Position numbers and translations under genes: made by a program. Under the pieces are notes generated by a model. The model did not search any database and was not told where the DNA came from. It saw nothing but the letters and a program-made list of their open reading frames with translations. Shown here piece by piece: positions 24,910 through 36,479 of a stretch of DNA of 64,000 nt. Source of the stretch: Alligator mississippiensis (Eukaryota > Chordata > Crocodylia > Alligatoridae); contig NC_081829.1 in the NCBI RefSeq assembly GCF_030867095.1, positions 92,952,261-93,016,260 on the forward strand, given 5' to 3'. Position 1 is the stretch's first letter. Every line of letters begins with the position of its first letter.

Positions 24910-26654
24910 CTGCAGGAAACATACATAAATAAAAAGGATTAAAAAAAAGAAAGACAGACACCCTGTAAGAAGAGACTGAGCGAAAGGAGGGAAGTCTGCC
25001 CCGAAAGCTCACGACAGGCTATGATGTCACCGACCCGAGGTCTGGACTAGACGTGGGGTAGCTCACTCTCTGATCTCGGGGAATTCAGAGAAGTCACAAG
25101 AGGTGACACTGTTCACACCCACGTGATGGCCCTGCCTGCCCACCTTGTTCGTAGCCCTTTATTCTAGTTGTGGAAGAGTCTTTACTGGAGTCACGCATGT
25201 AAAGGCGGCATCCACAAAGGGCTCCAAAGGAAGGAACAAGGGTCGGAAGTGGAAACCGTGTCAGGAAGAGTTAGGAAAAGAAACATGAGGGCACCTCAAC
25301 TCCCCCCACCACCGCTGCCAGCCATCCTGGTACCTAGAACAGGCCAACACATTTCACAGCCATACCCATGCTGATGACGACGGTGGCAGCCAGAGCACGA
25401 AAGCTCAGGCTTGGGCATATAAGCAGGGATACTTTCCTGCCAAACTGATAAGGGTTGAGGAGCAATGAGGACAGGGAAAGATGACATGCAGGAGTGTCAA
25501 GTTCGGGATTTACAGAAAACCCTAAGCAGGCCAGTCAGGGGGAAAAAAAAAAAAATCATAAACATGCTATATCCAAGACACCTTCCAGAATACGAATACT
25601 GGAGTTTTACTAAAACCGGGTCCTTTCCCAAACACTTTCCAAGAAGTACATTTCATGTGCCATCAAAATCCAAGAAGGTGACGTGGGTGTGTTTGTGCCG
25701 CACAAAGCCGGCCATCACCATAAGATTAGGAGGCATCCTCTAATTAACCCGATTCCGGACAGAAGAGAAGACTTTTAAGTGCTGACTATGGACTAGAAGG
25801 AGAAACAGATCTCTCTTCTCTTTTTTTCCCTAAATTTCCTCCCAGGGACAGAGCTAACAGAGCAACAAAAAGACTAAGAAGGTTTTCTAGTGAAAGGAAC
25901 AGCATCCGTGTCACTTTCTGGGGTCCCTGGATACCTTCTGGACCAGCCGAGTCGGCTATAGGCAGCAGTGATCTCTGCCTATGAAGGAGTGGGAATAAGA
26001 GGAATTAGTAAAAAAAAAAAAAAAAGAAAGAAAGAAAAAAGCAGCACAAGGGAGTCACTGAAGCCAGAAAAAAAACACATCTTGAAAGTAGGCACCTTGC
26101 GGTGCCTTTGAATGTTTGGCAGGACCTACAAGGAGGAGGGAAGGTTCTTCTAGATCTCGGACATCTTCTCTTTAATAACTTGGTCTGGCTCCCATCTAAA
26201 TGGTTCATTTTGGCTTTAGCTCAGCATGTCCACTATGATGTTTATGTTCCCTGGAACGTAGTAATAAGGAGTGAAAGTGAAGATGTGAATGCTCTTTTTG
26301 AAGGTGGAGTTCCAAACTCCGGTAGGCCTTCTGGCAAAGAGCCGCCAAACTTGTTTCTCTTCGCTTGCTCAGGTAGCAAACTGCCACCCTGCTGTCTTGG
26401 ACGTGACAAGTACAGTTTTGTGCGAGGGAACCTTCTGGCGAATGACGGGCTGTGTGTGCAGTTTCAATGGACAAGGCTGTAGTCTTGTGACCCGGTTACT
26501 TCTACTGAGAACCTGTCTCCGTCCCCTCGGAGATGATTTTCAGAGGGGAACTGCTATCTCTGGCTATACTTCAGTAAAATTCAGGGGGGGAAGTAAAATT
26601 GTAAAAAAACCCCATACAGTTGCACGAGAAGCCACTTCTCTAACCATTGGCAAT

Positions 26655-26870
26655 GCATAGGGGGTGCTTGTGCACCCCCTGAGATCGCCCGTGCACCCCT
26701 GGGAAATGCCAGCCGCGAAACTGGAAGTGCCGGTTGATGTGCATTTCCGGTTTTGCTGCTAGCTCAGCGATCAGCCGTTGAGGGACACCCCCCCACAGTC
26801 GGCAATTGGCCACGGGGGGACACCCTCCCCTACCGGCAATCTGGTGCCCCCCCCAGACTCAGCCACCCAT
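26655..26870. repeat. GC-rich inserted repeat, family unknown
   Basis: A GC-rich island of about 215 bp in AT-rich intron. It opens with the small palindrome GGGGTGCTTGTGCACCCC and contains GTGCCGGTTGATGTGCATTTCC and two related GGGACACCC segments. It ends with a run of C's. The sharp edges suggest an insertion such as a non-autonomous DNA element. No target-site duplication could be established by eye. Confidence 0.45.
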
Positions 26871-28557
26871 GTCTCTAACATGGAAAGTCTGATGAAGATC
26901 CAAGACACAGGAAGGTGCTGGAGTCACTACCTCTGCAGACTTTGAGAAGAAATAAAATAGCACTTGCTGATCGGTAGGGAGACCAAAAAAATAACCAGGG
27001 CCTCACACACTGATGTAAATTAAGGGTAAATTCTACTGAGGTCAATGAAGAGGTTCCAGATTGAAAACCTGTCATCTCAGGCGCACTGAATTTTATTTCA
27101 ATAAGTAACAGTGGGAATTGAGTACACAATAAAGGCATTTGTATTTTTTTGCAGGACACCTGAGAATGCAAGGATTGTCCCAATTCAAGAAACTATAGCA
27201 TTTCCAGGCCACGGCCAGCAGAGGCAGAGATGCGAGTATGTCAAAAACGTCCTTGGCAGCCCAACAAAATAAATGTCCTTTGCAGCCCCTTGTGCATCCT
27301 CTTCAAGTCAGGTGTCAAAGGGCGTTTTTACACGTGCTTGGTTTGGAGGGGGGGGGAGGGGTTCCAATTATAATGCCCGGAGCATCTCGTGCATCAGCGC
27401 CCACGTGTTTCAAAATGGCAGTGGGGGCACTTTATCTAAATCTCAAAGTGTCCCTGCTGCCATACTGCAATGCGGGGATGCTGATACGCGAGATGTGAAG
27501 GCTGGCTGGAGAACGGTAATTATCATGCTCCAGATTCGATTAATACAGTCTGTTCCCATGTGCTGCAATTACAACACATTGGAGCAGCCTCGGGGCTCAC
27601 GTGCAGGCACCAAATGTGTTATGCAAGCTCTTTAGAGAATAATCTACTAAAAATGGCTGAAGAAGGGCTTGAATTTACCCCAGGGTTGGTTTGTTGTTTT
27701 TATTTTTTTGGTCCCCTTTCAACATGTGCTTTGGAAACTGCTCCATCTGGATAAATATTGGAAAAAGATGCCAACAAAATCCTTCTGTAGGCTCCTCAGA
27801 GACTAAGGGAAAAGCACAATTTTACCAGCCTTTTGAATTCCTGTCTTATGGCGATGAAACAATTATACTGTTTTAAAGGAAGCTGGGCTTGCACTTCATA
27901 AGCACGTTCGCGGATCTGCTGTAACTTTTCTCTGTCCACTCCTAACTTGCTATAGAGGGAAGCTAAACTGCAGTCATCTACCCCAAAATGAAAAGGAGTC
28001 ATTTACCCTGAAAAGGAGAGGACAGACAAAACACTAATTGTGGATTCAGCTGAACTGCGGTAATTCCTCTCCCCCTTTAGAAGTGTTGCAATGGTTTTAC
28101 CTGTCCACAGCATCAGAAGAAACCTGATGATATGATAATAGAAAGTCGTGGATAGGTCCATGTAATCAAGCAGCAGTTCTTAAGGAGTCTTTGCAGTAGA
28201 TCGCTCTTCTTCTTTGTCTCCTACTTGTCCTACTCAAATTGAAATGACAAGGTCCAAGGACTTTTCTGGCACTGCATTATGCAGGGGTTCTAGCGGTGAG
28301 AAATCTACATCTGGATATTAACACTTGCTCACTCTTTCGCAGATTTCCTCTTCTTTTTCTTGTCCAAGTGACTTCTGAGACCTTTGTCCTTTTTCTTTTC
28401 TTTTTTTAATACCGATTCTCCAATTAAGAGCAACGGTGATGTTGCTGAACCCATACACAGGTCCGAGGTCAGCATTCATTGAGAAAAAAGCACCAGTAAG
28501 ACCCAATAAACCTTACAACACTGATGTGATCCCATTCAACATACCCTCTTCAGCTGA

Positions 28558-28607
28558 AGGGAAGGCTGAGAAGCTGCAGCTTTTAAGGGAAGGCTGAGAA
28601 GCTGCAG
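28558..28607. repeat. Exact 22-bp tandem duplication
   Basis: AGGGAAGGCTGAGAAGCTGC followed by AG occurs at 28558-28579 and again at 28586-28607, separated by CTTTTA. The perfect identity suggests a recent local duplication. Confidence 0.9.
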
Positions 28608-30814
28608 TAATTAAATGTGCTATTGCATTTCTTAAGGGAGGAGCTATGGCTACCTGTGTGATGTAAAGACAGACATTGGGCAGACACTGGGATTGCCAAA
28701 GGATAGTTAAAACGTACCCCCATCACACCTGCCTTTTCGAACCCTGGAAAGTCAGCTGTCCAAAGAAAGCCTCAGAGGAGGGGTAGACTGCAAGAACTGT
28801 GAATAGAGTGAAGACAAGGGGGAAAAAAAACAGAAAGAAAGAAAAACTCTGTAGATGATGTGGTTGTGCGATGAGAGGCTATTGAGCTCTCATACAGAAA
28901 GGAAGGTTCCCCCTGAAGGTCAGCTGGGGATACATCAAGCCGCTAGGAAAGCATCAGCTTTCTCATCCTGCCTTTTTAGCTCGAGAAGAAAGGGTTTCTT
29001 GGTGCTCACATGCTGAGGACAAATGTAAAGGTCCTAAACATTTAAGACACTGTACATGGCCATCTGTCAGAAACACAGTCACTAAAGCAGAATGAACATT
29101 CCTGGAAAGCTTTTAAGCACATTGTAGGTCCTAGCAGTACTCCCTATTGAACTCCCAAGGGGAAATCAGTCTGCGCAGCACCTAGAACTGCTCAACCCTT
29201 CGGTCGGATGGTCTCAGCCCAGCCCATACCGAAGAGCAAAGAAAAGTGTGTTTGGTGGGGGAGATGCCTGTGGCTCTCTCTCTAAAGAAGATGCAAGGGT
29301 AGAAAGATAAAGGGAGAGAAGAGGAGTTGAAAGAAAGAGGGGAGGGAAGAGAAGGAGGGAACAAGAGGATTTTCATACTAAATATGGTCAGGTAATAAAT
29401 GGTAAGAACACATTTTTGCAGCATTTGAAACATCTGGAGTTCTACAACGATTGCAAAACTATCTTGTTGCACACCGTGATTCGTCTAACCTGTTCCATAT
29501 ACATTTGAATGCAAACACACATACAGGTATCCAAAACTATATACAAAGCACATAGTTTGTGTGATTTATAGCAGAACAATGTTTATGGCTATGGCATGAA
29601 CATGTTGAACAGAATACAGATTGAAGCAAAAAAGCAAACAACAACAAAAAAGTTTGGCAAAGGGCAATCAACATCAATTTGGTAGATGTGGCCTCTGAGC
29701 CTGAAAAGACCTTTGCATGGAAGGACTTCATTAAAGTCAATGTGATTCTATGAGGATGCATGCTTCTTTTCAGGGTCAGAGACTTGGAGGTTTCAAAAAA
29801 AACAACAACCCCAAAACAACAAAAAACCAACCCAACAAAACAACAACAAAAAAGCATCAAGGCTGCTCCATGATTGCATTCTGAGATTTTAACGTTTCTA
29901 CCACCCCACAAGGTTACAAGTTTGTTGAGGATTTATGGTCTCAAACTTGTAAGCATGTTCTACCAAATGTACCACTTAACTCCTCGTGAAGGAAAAGTGC
30001 TATCAGGTGGTATCAGGATCGGGCATTCAGTTTGTATCCAGATGGCTCCAAAAAAAACCAAAACAAAACAAAAAACCTTGCTAAAAAAAAAAAAAAGTTC
30101 TCCAAAAACAAAAAAACCCTATCATCCTGAAAACAATCTGTTGCAAATGGCAATATCATTTTTGTAAAAGGAGCAACACAACAGAAGCACATTAAAACAT
30201 GGCCATGATAAAGCATAACAGAATTGGAATATACAACAGTAGAGCGTGGAATAATTTATTTAACCCCACTTGAGAGTAAGACTTTCAAACAAGTCACACT
30301 TCTGGTTTTGCCAGTCCTCCTCTGAAGCTAGGATAAGTCATTCTTCCACTTTCCACAATACTCTCACACAGATAAGCACAAGACACTAATTATTCATTTC
30401 AGTGGGAAAGGAGGGGAGGAACTGTGGGGAATTAATTTTTCTTTTCTTTTTTTTCTTTTTTTTTTTTTAAATGACCACAAGCCAAATAGCATTTGCAGAG
30501 GCTGATATACTGAAGGCAGACACCCTCTGTAAGATTTCTTCATAGAGCTCTACTGAGACAGAGCCTCAAGTCTAACCTTTTACATCTTTTACTAATCCCA
30601 GCCAGGAAGCCTCTTCCGAGTGGAGGGCTGTCAATTGTACCCAATTGTTTTGGTAATGCAGATGATGCGTCCGCTGCGGTTACCGGATTGGGGTCCCGAG
30701 ACATTCCTTTCCACGTAGTGCTTGTGTGCAATGTGTGGTCGTAGTTCAGCAGGTCACATATACAGTTCTACAAGCTCTACAACTAAAAAAATTTCCACCT
30801 ACATAGGAACCTAC

Positions 30815-30922
30815 ATAGTTATCCCGTGCGGACCAGCCCGGGTAAAGCTGCATATGAAGCTGTCGTTCCTTTCTTGCTAGCTCATAGTATTTTGCTTGTT
30901 CTTCTCTGGATAACGCATGCCA
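30815..30922 (-). CDS. TCF7L2: TCF7L2 HMG-box exon 2 (108 bp)
   Basis: The exon has acceptor CCCCACTTCAG and donor GTAGGTTCC and is exactly 36 codons, phase 0 at both ends. It encodes [20 protein letters not shown] and then [16 protein letters not shown]. This is the second half of the HMG box (helices 2-3 and the C-terminal strand), which binds the minor groove of the CTTTGATC-type Wnt response element and bends DNA. This part is identical across TCF/LEF paralogues. Assignment to TCF7L2 comes from the flanking exons. Confidence 0.97.
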
Positions 30923-31678
30923 CTGAAGTGGGGAAGAGAAACGACAGAATAAAACGCACACCCTTTTTGTTAAAATAACAAAACAAAAACCATATGTAAA
31001 TAGCATGGTGTATATTTATATATCAATATATTTATAGTTGGTGCTCATAAAAATACTGGATAAAAATAGGCAATTGGCATATGGCCCATTCATATTTTAT
31101 TTATAACTCTGGATTAACCCGGTTAGCTCAAATGAGACTCCATGAATCATTTACAGTCATTCAATTCTCAGTTTTCATGAAGGGACAGAACAGCCCCAGT
31201 GAGAATAATTTTTGATGGGGACCAGGATCTGAATCACCTTTGGTTTTCGAAGAGGGTCCTTGGCTCCATTATCTCCATAACTATCAAAAGCCCCATCCCT
31301 CTTCTAGCCTGTGTAGCTTCTGGTACTTGTATCCCCCAGCTCTTTCACAGGTTTTCTTCTCCTCCCAAGCTCCACAGGGAGCTCTCTCTCAGGCCAACAT
31401 ATCAAGGAATCGGGGACAACAGTCCCTACCGCAGGAAGCAACTTAAAAAAGTTGTATCATGTTCTTTCAGTCTTATATGCGTTACCAATGACAAAATATG
31501 CCAATGGAAAAAAAAGCACAGAAAGATGCTGGTTTATTTGAAGTGTTGTGGACAGAATTTACACCAAAACGGGCAGAGCAGAGCCTACCTAGAACAAGGA
31601 GAACATACTCCCTTGATCTCTACTACAGACCACACTACCGGGTACTGGCTCTCCCATCTGGTTCACCCAGTTACTTAC
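30923..31678 (-). other. TCF7L2: Intron inside the HMG box
   Basis: 756 bp between the GTAAGTAACTG donor and the CCCCACTTCAG acceptor. It interrupts the HMG box at Arg-Arg/Trp, the position I recall for vertebrate TCF/LEF genes. No other features were seen. Confidence 0.9.
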
Positions 31679-31838
31679 CCTTCGACCAAGGATTTGATTG
31701 ATGGCTGCACTCTCTTTCAACGTGCATTCTGCTACAACTTTTGCTCTCATTTCCTTCATATACAACATAAATGCATTAAGAGGTTTCTTTATGTGTGGCT
31801 TCTTTTTCTCCTCCTCTTTTTTGGAGTCCTGATGTTTT
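31679..31838 (-). CDS. TCF7L2: TCF7L2 HMG-box exon 1 (160 bp)
   Basis: The exon has acceptor AATCATACAG and donor GTAAGTAACTG. After completing a Ser codon it encodes 53 codons: [20 protein letters not shown], then [20 protein letters not shown], then [13 protein letters not shown]. This is the acidic/basic linker and the first half of the HMG box, including the [10 protein letters not shown] wedge region. RAKVV is the TCF7L2-type sequence, where LEF1 has RANVV. A 215-codon open frame on the opposite strand overlaps this exon and is only its antisense shadow. Confidence 0.97.
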
Positions 31839-32819
31839 CTGTATGATTAAGACAGACGAGACAAAAATTTCATTGTGAGAACCCTTTCGGATCATTATAG
31901 TTTCTTCCCTAGTCCTCCTCTCTCCGTGGATCTGCTCATATATAATTCCAACAAGGTAAGATTGCCATCATCTTATACTTGAAATTTTGCAATTGGCCAA
32001 TAAAAAAATTAAAGGATTTTGGGGGGGCAGAATCCCAGTTGCTCAATGTGCAAGCAGTATAAGCAACCAATCTGCTAGGGATGCAACTTAGCCAGATATA
32101 TGGTTATCTTTAAAAAGAGAACAAAAAGAATGATAGTGCTTCACACCATGGTACTGATGCCATGTAATGGTTTTTTTTAAATATTACTGCAATAAAAAGA
32201 GCATAACCGCAACCCAACAGCCTGAATATTGTCTATTTGAGTATATGGGGAAAATATTAAGCCTCTTAAATAAAACAGGTGTGCTCTTAGCCCAAGCTTA
32301 GGAAAGAAAAAATGGGATTCTCTTACATTTTATAACCCTATATGTCATACCAATCTCAAGTAGGAATAAGCATGGCTCTTATTTTATGTCTCCACCTCTG
32401 GAGGGCCAGTTGGAAGCATGTGTGTGGCTCAAACTGAGCATCAAACACGGCACACAAAATTACCCAACGGTTTATAAAGTTTGATCTTTTCTAATGAAAT
32501 TCGGTTTCCCCGGGCGTATGACTATAATACCGACTCACCTAACACATAGGAATGCTCTAGGGAACGAAGTATGATTTCTTATTTTCACACTCCCAGCCAA
32601 CGAAATTAAGGGCAATTACGTTTAACCTCCCCCACCCCCAAAAGATAAAATAAAACAAACAAACCTGTTATTAGGTAGTGATAAAAACACAATAAAGTAA
32701 AGCCCAGGATTCTTTTAAAAAAAACATACAAACAAAACTACTTATGTAAAGGTAATTGATGGATCGTTATTCTCATACTACATTTTCTAAAAGGAAATTG
32801 ACACAAGTAAGAAACTTAC
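31839..32819 (-). other. TCF7L2: TCF7L2 intron
   Basis: 981 bp, AT-rich, with short A-runs. The donor is GTAAGTTTC and the acceptor AATCATACAG. Nothing else was recognised. Confidence 0.9.
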
Positions 32820-32945
32820 GAGCTGTGGAGCGAGCCAACATCGCTCTGGGAAGATTCCTGTTTGACTGTTGGCGTGACTATGGCCGGATGAGGGATTCCA
32901 GTTGTATGTAAACTATGATGTGGCGGGACCATGTGTGGAGGGAAC
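32820..32945 (-). CDS. TCF7L2: TCF7L2 exon upstream of the HMG box (126 bp)
   Basis: The exon has donor GTAAGTTTC. The usual acceptor is CTCTCCTCTAG at 32946. It encodes, after a split Arg, [20 protein letters not shown] then [20 protein letters not shown] and Ser-Ser. It belongs to the central regulatory region bound by Groucho/TLE co-repressors and leads into the HMG box. The VKQE sequence fits the psi-K-x-E sumoylation consensus, a modification reported for TCF7L2. The one change noticed against human is Ser for Thr in HHSLHTT. An alternative acceptor 15 nt upstream is present (separate entry). Confidence 0.96.
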
Positions 32946-32960
32946 CTAGAGGAGAGAAAG
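32946..32960 (-). CDS. TCF7L2: Alternative 15-nt 5' extension (SFLSS insert)
   Basis: A second acceptor, TTTACACAG, lies exactly 15 nt upstream of the main one. Using it adds CTTTCTCTCCTCTAG. After the AG left by the previous exon this reads Ser-Phe-Leu-Ser-Ser-Arg, keeping the frame. The SFLSS/SxxSS optional motif is known in mammalian TCF7L2 and has been linked to changed repression strength. The reading frame and both AG sites are visible here; usage cannot be seen. Confidence 0.85.
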
Positions 32961-33626
32961 CTGTGTAAATCGTCAGAATAAAAATGAATGAATGGGGAGG
33001 GATGTGTAAAAACACACATTAAAAAAAAAAGAGGCATATAACAAGCACATGACAGCTAGACAAAGCATATGAAACCTGGCAGCATTAATTAGTGATAAAT
33101 TAAACATAATGATTCTTCTAATGTCATTAAAGGCAATCTTCCCCTTCATTATCATTACTGACATGAGACATTATGATTTTTAACATCTTTAACAAAAGGC
33201 AAATTCGACTGACGAACTTGGTGGGGAAAATGGAATTTTAGCTACCTGCAGAAAAATTACCGGCCCATTTCCTTACTGTGAAATTACCAATGGCAACTAG
33301 TAAAGCAATAGTCACAGAACTAATCAGGTTGAGAATTAAGGGTGACATCTTTTGTTGTGTATTGACAGCAAAATAAAATATTTTTGTCACCGCAATTTCT
33401 ATGCATTTTTGACAATCTTTGTACCTGCTTCATTAGCCAACATTTTGTTGATCGAGCAGAAGAATACATATTTATTTTTGTTTGGTAAATCTCTGTATTA
33501 TACTGTGTTAAGCATGGGAACACTGCGTAGCAAAGTCACTTTTTGAGCTAGTAGGTACATAGGAAGGATTACGCTCATGTCAGAAAACACTTTAGATATT
33601 TTTTAAATGAAAAAATGTACAAAAAC

Positions 33627-33779
33627 TATATATATATATATAATTCATGTAGTCATATGCTGCCCCGATCCCTAAACTGGACTTGTAGGAACACAAAGTC
33701 CACTTGTAGAAACCTAATTGCTGGATCAGGGCCATAGAATATATATATATATATATACACACATATATACACACACATC
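33627..33779. repeat. Paired TA microsatellites
   Basis: A (TA)n tract at about 33627-33642 and a second at about 33738-33757, continuing into mixed TA/CA to 33779. They are separated by about 95 bp of unique sequence. Confidence 0.9.
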
Positions 33780-34449
33780 AAAATTATCCTAGGCATATTT
33801 CTAGGTAAATTCTATTAACAAGAACAATCAGGTTTTCAAAAGAATAATTGGTTACATTGTTATTCAATGGGCTGAAAGGATTCCATGGATAGCAAGCAAA
33901 GCGTAACACAGATAAATGACTTCCCCCTTGCGCAGCCCCACTGAAGTCAACTGGATGTCACAGGACATAATCTGGCCTACAATTCTGGCCCAAGGGTGAT
34001 TTTATGCTCTTCATTTTCCTCCCCACTCCCCAAGTTATGATGGGCTAGAAAGCTAAGTTTTGTGTTATCTGAACATTTTCTCCTTGTAGCTCCCATTCTT
34101 ATTGCAAACTCTTAAGTGTCTCTTGGCCCAGTTAGAGGACTCAGTGAATATATGGTATGGGAATCTGAACTGTGGCATGTAGCTCAAAAATATAAAGATA
34201 TGAAAAGGTTACTTCTATTCTTCATTTGCAGTGACTTTTCTGCTGAAGACCTGGGTTTACTTTGTGGTGGTCTATACCACTCATGTTACGTGAGATTTGT
34301 GCAGAAATTGGAGAAATAATGAAGGGATCTTATTATAAACTCTTGGAACATTTTATAATCTCCACTAATCAAGTTTTTTACAGCATCTAAACCTCCCTAA
34401 ATATTGAATTCATTGACATGAGGAGTTGGAGTTGCCCTTTTTGTAAATA

Positions 34450-35285
34450 AGACTGGCACGCTTGAAGATAGGCTACTGATACAGGCAGACCTAGACAGGC
34501 TGGCAAGTTGGACAGATCGGAGTCAGATGAAGTTCAACATTGAGAAATGTAAAGTGCTCCACCTGGGACGAGTAACCCTCAACACACTTATAGGCTTGGT
34601 GGTGCCAAACTGACCAGCATCGCAAATAATAGGGACCTGGAGGTAATAATGGACCACACTATGAATGAGCCGGCAGTATGTTGTAGCCAACCGGGCAAAT
34701 AATGGCCTGGCATGCATCAATTGATGCATCTCTAGCAGAACTAAGGAAGTGATTCTTCCACTCTACTTGGCGTTGGCAAGATCACATCTGGACCGCTGCG
34801 TCCAGTTCTGGGCACCACACTTCAACAAGGATGTGGTAAAGCTCAAGAGAGTCCAGAGAAGGGCCACCCGTAAGGTCATAGATTAGCACGGCACTCCATA
34901 CGAGGGAAGGCTGAGAGACCTGAGACTCTTCAGTCTGAAAAAGAGACGGCTGAGAGGGGACTTGATAGAGGCTTACCGCTACATCAAAGGCTCAGTGAAC
35001 AACTGTTCACCAAGGCACCCTTGGGGAAAACCAGGAGTAATGGTCACCAACTCTTGGAAGACCGTTTCAGGCTCAACATTAGGGAAAACTTCTTCACAGC
35101 TAGGATGTCCAGACTGTGGAATACGCTCCCTCCGGAGGTGGTGCAATCACCTACCTTGGAAATCTTCAAGAGGAGACTGGATGGTCACGTTGCTGAGGTC
35201 ACCCAACTCCTAGTTTCCTGCCTGATGCAGGGGGGCTGGACCCGATGAACTCCCGAGGTCCCTTCCAGCCTCACAGTCTATGAAT
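34450..35285 (+). mobile_element. CR1 LINE, 5'-truncated 3' end
   Basis: Plus-strand CR1 with typical landmarks: GACCTAGACAGGCTGGCAAG, then GATGAAGTTCAACATTGAGA, CAGTTCTGGGCACCACAC, and at the 3' end GAGGTCCCTTCCAGCCTCAC before a CTATGAATT tail. The reverse-transcriptase ORF C-terminus can still be read in two frames. [10 protein letters not shown] is at about 34,963-34,992; after a frameshift near 35,020, [20 protein letters not shown] follows, then [11 protein letters not shown]. The copy is inactive (truncated, frameshifted) and lies antisense to TCF7L2. The family is the dominant LINE of birds, crocodilians and turtles. Confidence 0.88.
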
Positions 35286-35699
35286 TGCTTATAAACTTTA
35301 AATGCAACTTTACGGGGTTTCTTTTCTGTTAGCTGGTAGAGCTCAGTATCATTACACAGGGGTGGTATTTAGATTTGAAAGGCCGCTGTGAGAAGAGTGA
35401 TCTAATTGATGGGGAGCTAGCTGTGAAATTGCTTATGCTCTCGAGAGAGAGCAGTCACACCAAAAGAAGAAATATGCGGACAAAAGGAGGAAGGGAAGGG
35501 TGTTTCTGTGATGGAAGAAGAGAAGAGCAAGCAGGCAGTGGTCACTAGCTTGACTACTATTCTGCCAAAGGCCCTACACTGAAATGGGCATGAGTCTCCA
35601 AGGAGGTTCTGCCTTTCTGCTCTTAGGAGGTTAACCAGCGACGCTAAATAATGCAGGCAAGAAGGAGAATGAACATGAGATGGGGGGGAATGCCACGTA

Positions 35700-35820
35700 C
35701 AGGGCAGTCTAGAAGTTAGGATACAGGTCTGGTAGTTAGGATCCCTGCGTTCTGCCAGTGAACAGCTCCATGACCTTGGCTATCACTTCATCTGATCTCC
35801 CTTCTCCCCTGCGTACATCT
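35700..35820 (+). mobile_element. MIR-like SINE relic
   Basis: GGTAGTTAGGATCCCTGCGTTC, then GAACAGCTCCATGACCTTGG and ATCACTTCATCTGATCTCCC follow the order of the MIR body. Strongly diverged. Confidence 0.5.
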
Positions 35821-36051
35821 GTCTATTTTGGCTGAAAGCTCCAGGAACAACTTTCTACTATACGTTTGCAAAGCACAACTGTGCCCGATCTTGTTTGCAG
35901 CCTCTGGGCCCTAATGTAATAAAAATAAAACCACCACGTGGGAATCACAGGGAAGGGATTTTTAAATGGATGAGGTGAAAACCTAGGGCAAAATCCTGCC
36001 CACACTAAAGTCAAAGGGAAGGGTGAGAGTCCATGCTCAATCTCCTTGCCT

Positions 36052-36330
36052 TGTGGTTCTCAACTTTTTCAGACTCAAGGCACACCTTGGAAAATGCCAG
36101 CTCTCAGCTTTCACTCATTTTTGGACTGCAGAAAAATAACAGAGCAATTCTTTTGTTGCTAAGAACTCAGAAAGACCAGAACAGGCCAGAATGTTTTTGC
36201 CACTATGGGTTCTCATTTGAAACCCCTGGGCTTATCTTGCGAATCATGTGCAGGCATTTTCACATATTATAGTGCTAATATTGAGGATGACCCTTAAAAG
36301 GAACTCATGACACCTTGGTTGAGAAATACT
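36052..36330. mobile_element. Possible DNA transposon remnant with inverted ends
   Basis: Starts with GTGGTTCTCAAC and ends with GTTGAGAAATAC, whose reverse complement is GTATTTCTCAAC. A second internal pair-like motif, CACACCTTGG near the left and GACACCTTGG near the right, is in direct orientation. The size of about 280 bp and the ends suggest a non-autonomous element. Family not determined. Confidence 0.5.
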
Positions 36331-36479
36331 CCAAGCAGGTCCCAAAAACTAGACAGATAGATTGTAGGGTGAATTTCTAAATACATTTTTTTAAGCAAGC
36401 CTAACTAATGCTATCTCAGCGATCAAATCCAACCAAGAATGGATACTTCTTCTCAACAAAAAGTGAAAAATATTTTACA

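Larger units (their letters stand above)
24910..30814 (-). other. TCF7L2: TCF7L2 intron
   Basis: 5.9 kb. It contains a GC-rich repeat block (about 26655-26870), an exact 22-bp tandem duplication (28558-28607), a purine-rich stretch at about 29,280-29,375 and several A-runs. No exon was recognised. The open frames at 26102-26660 have no recognisable protein similarity. Confidence 0.85.

Noticed and set aside
30815..31838. Assignment of the HMG-box exons to LEF1
   Set aside because: The box itself is shared by all TCF/LEF proteins. RAKVV, RDKQPGETN, the C-clamp exons and the PLSLVTKSLE end are TCF7L2, not LEF1.
31199..31846. Longest open frame in the window (215 codons, plus strand)
   Set aside because: It lies antisense to the HMG-box exon and its flanking intron. 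The length comes from the exon's stop-poor complement, and the translation has no recognisable motif.
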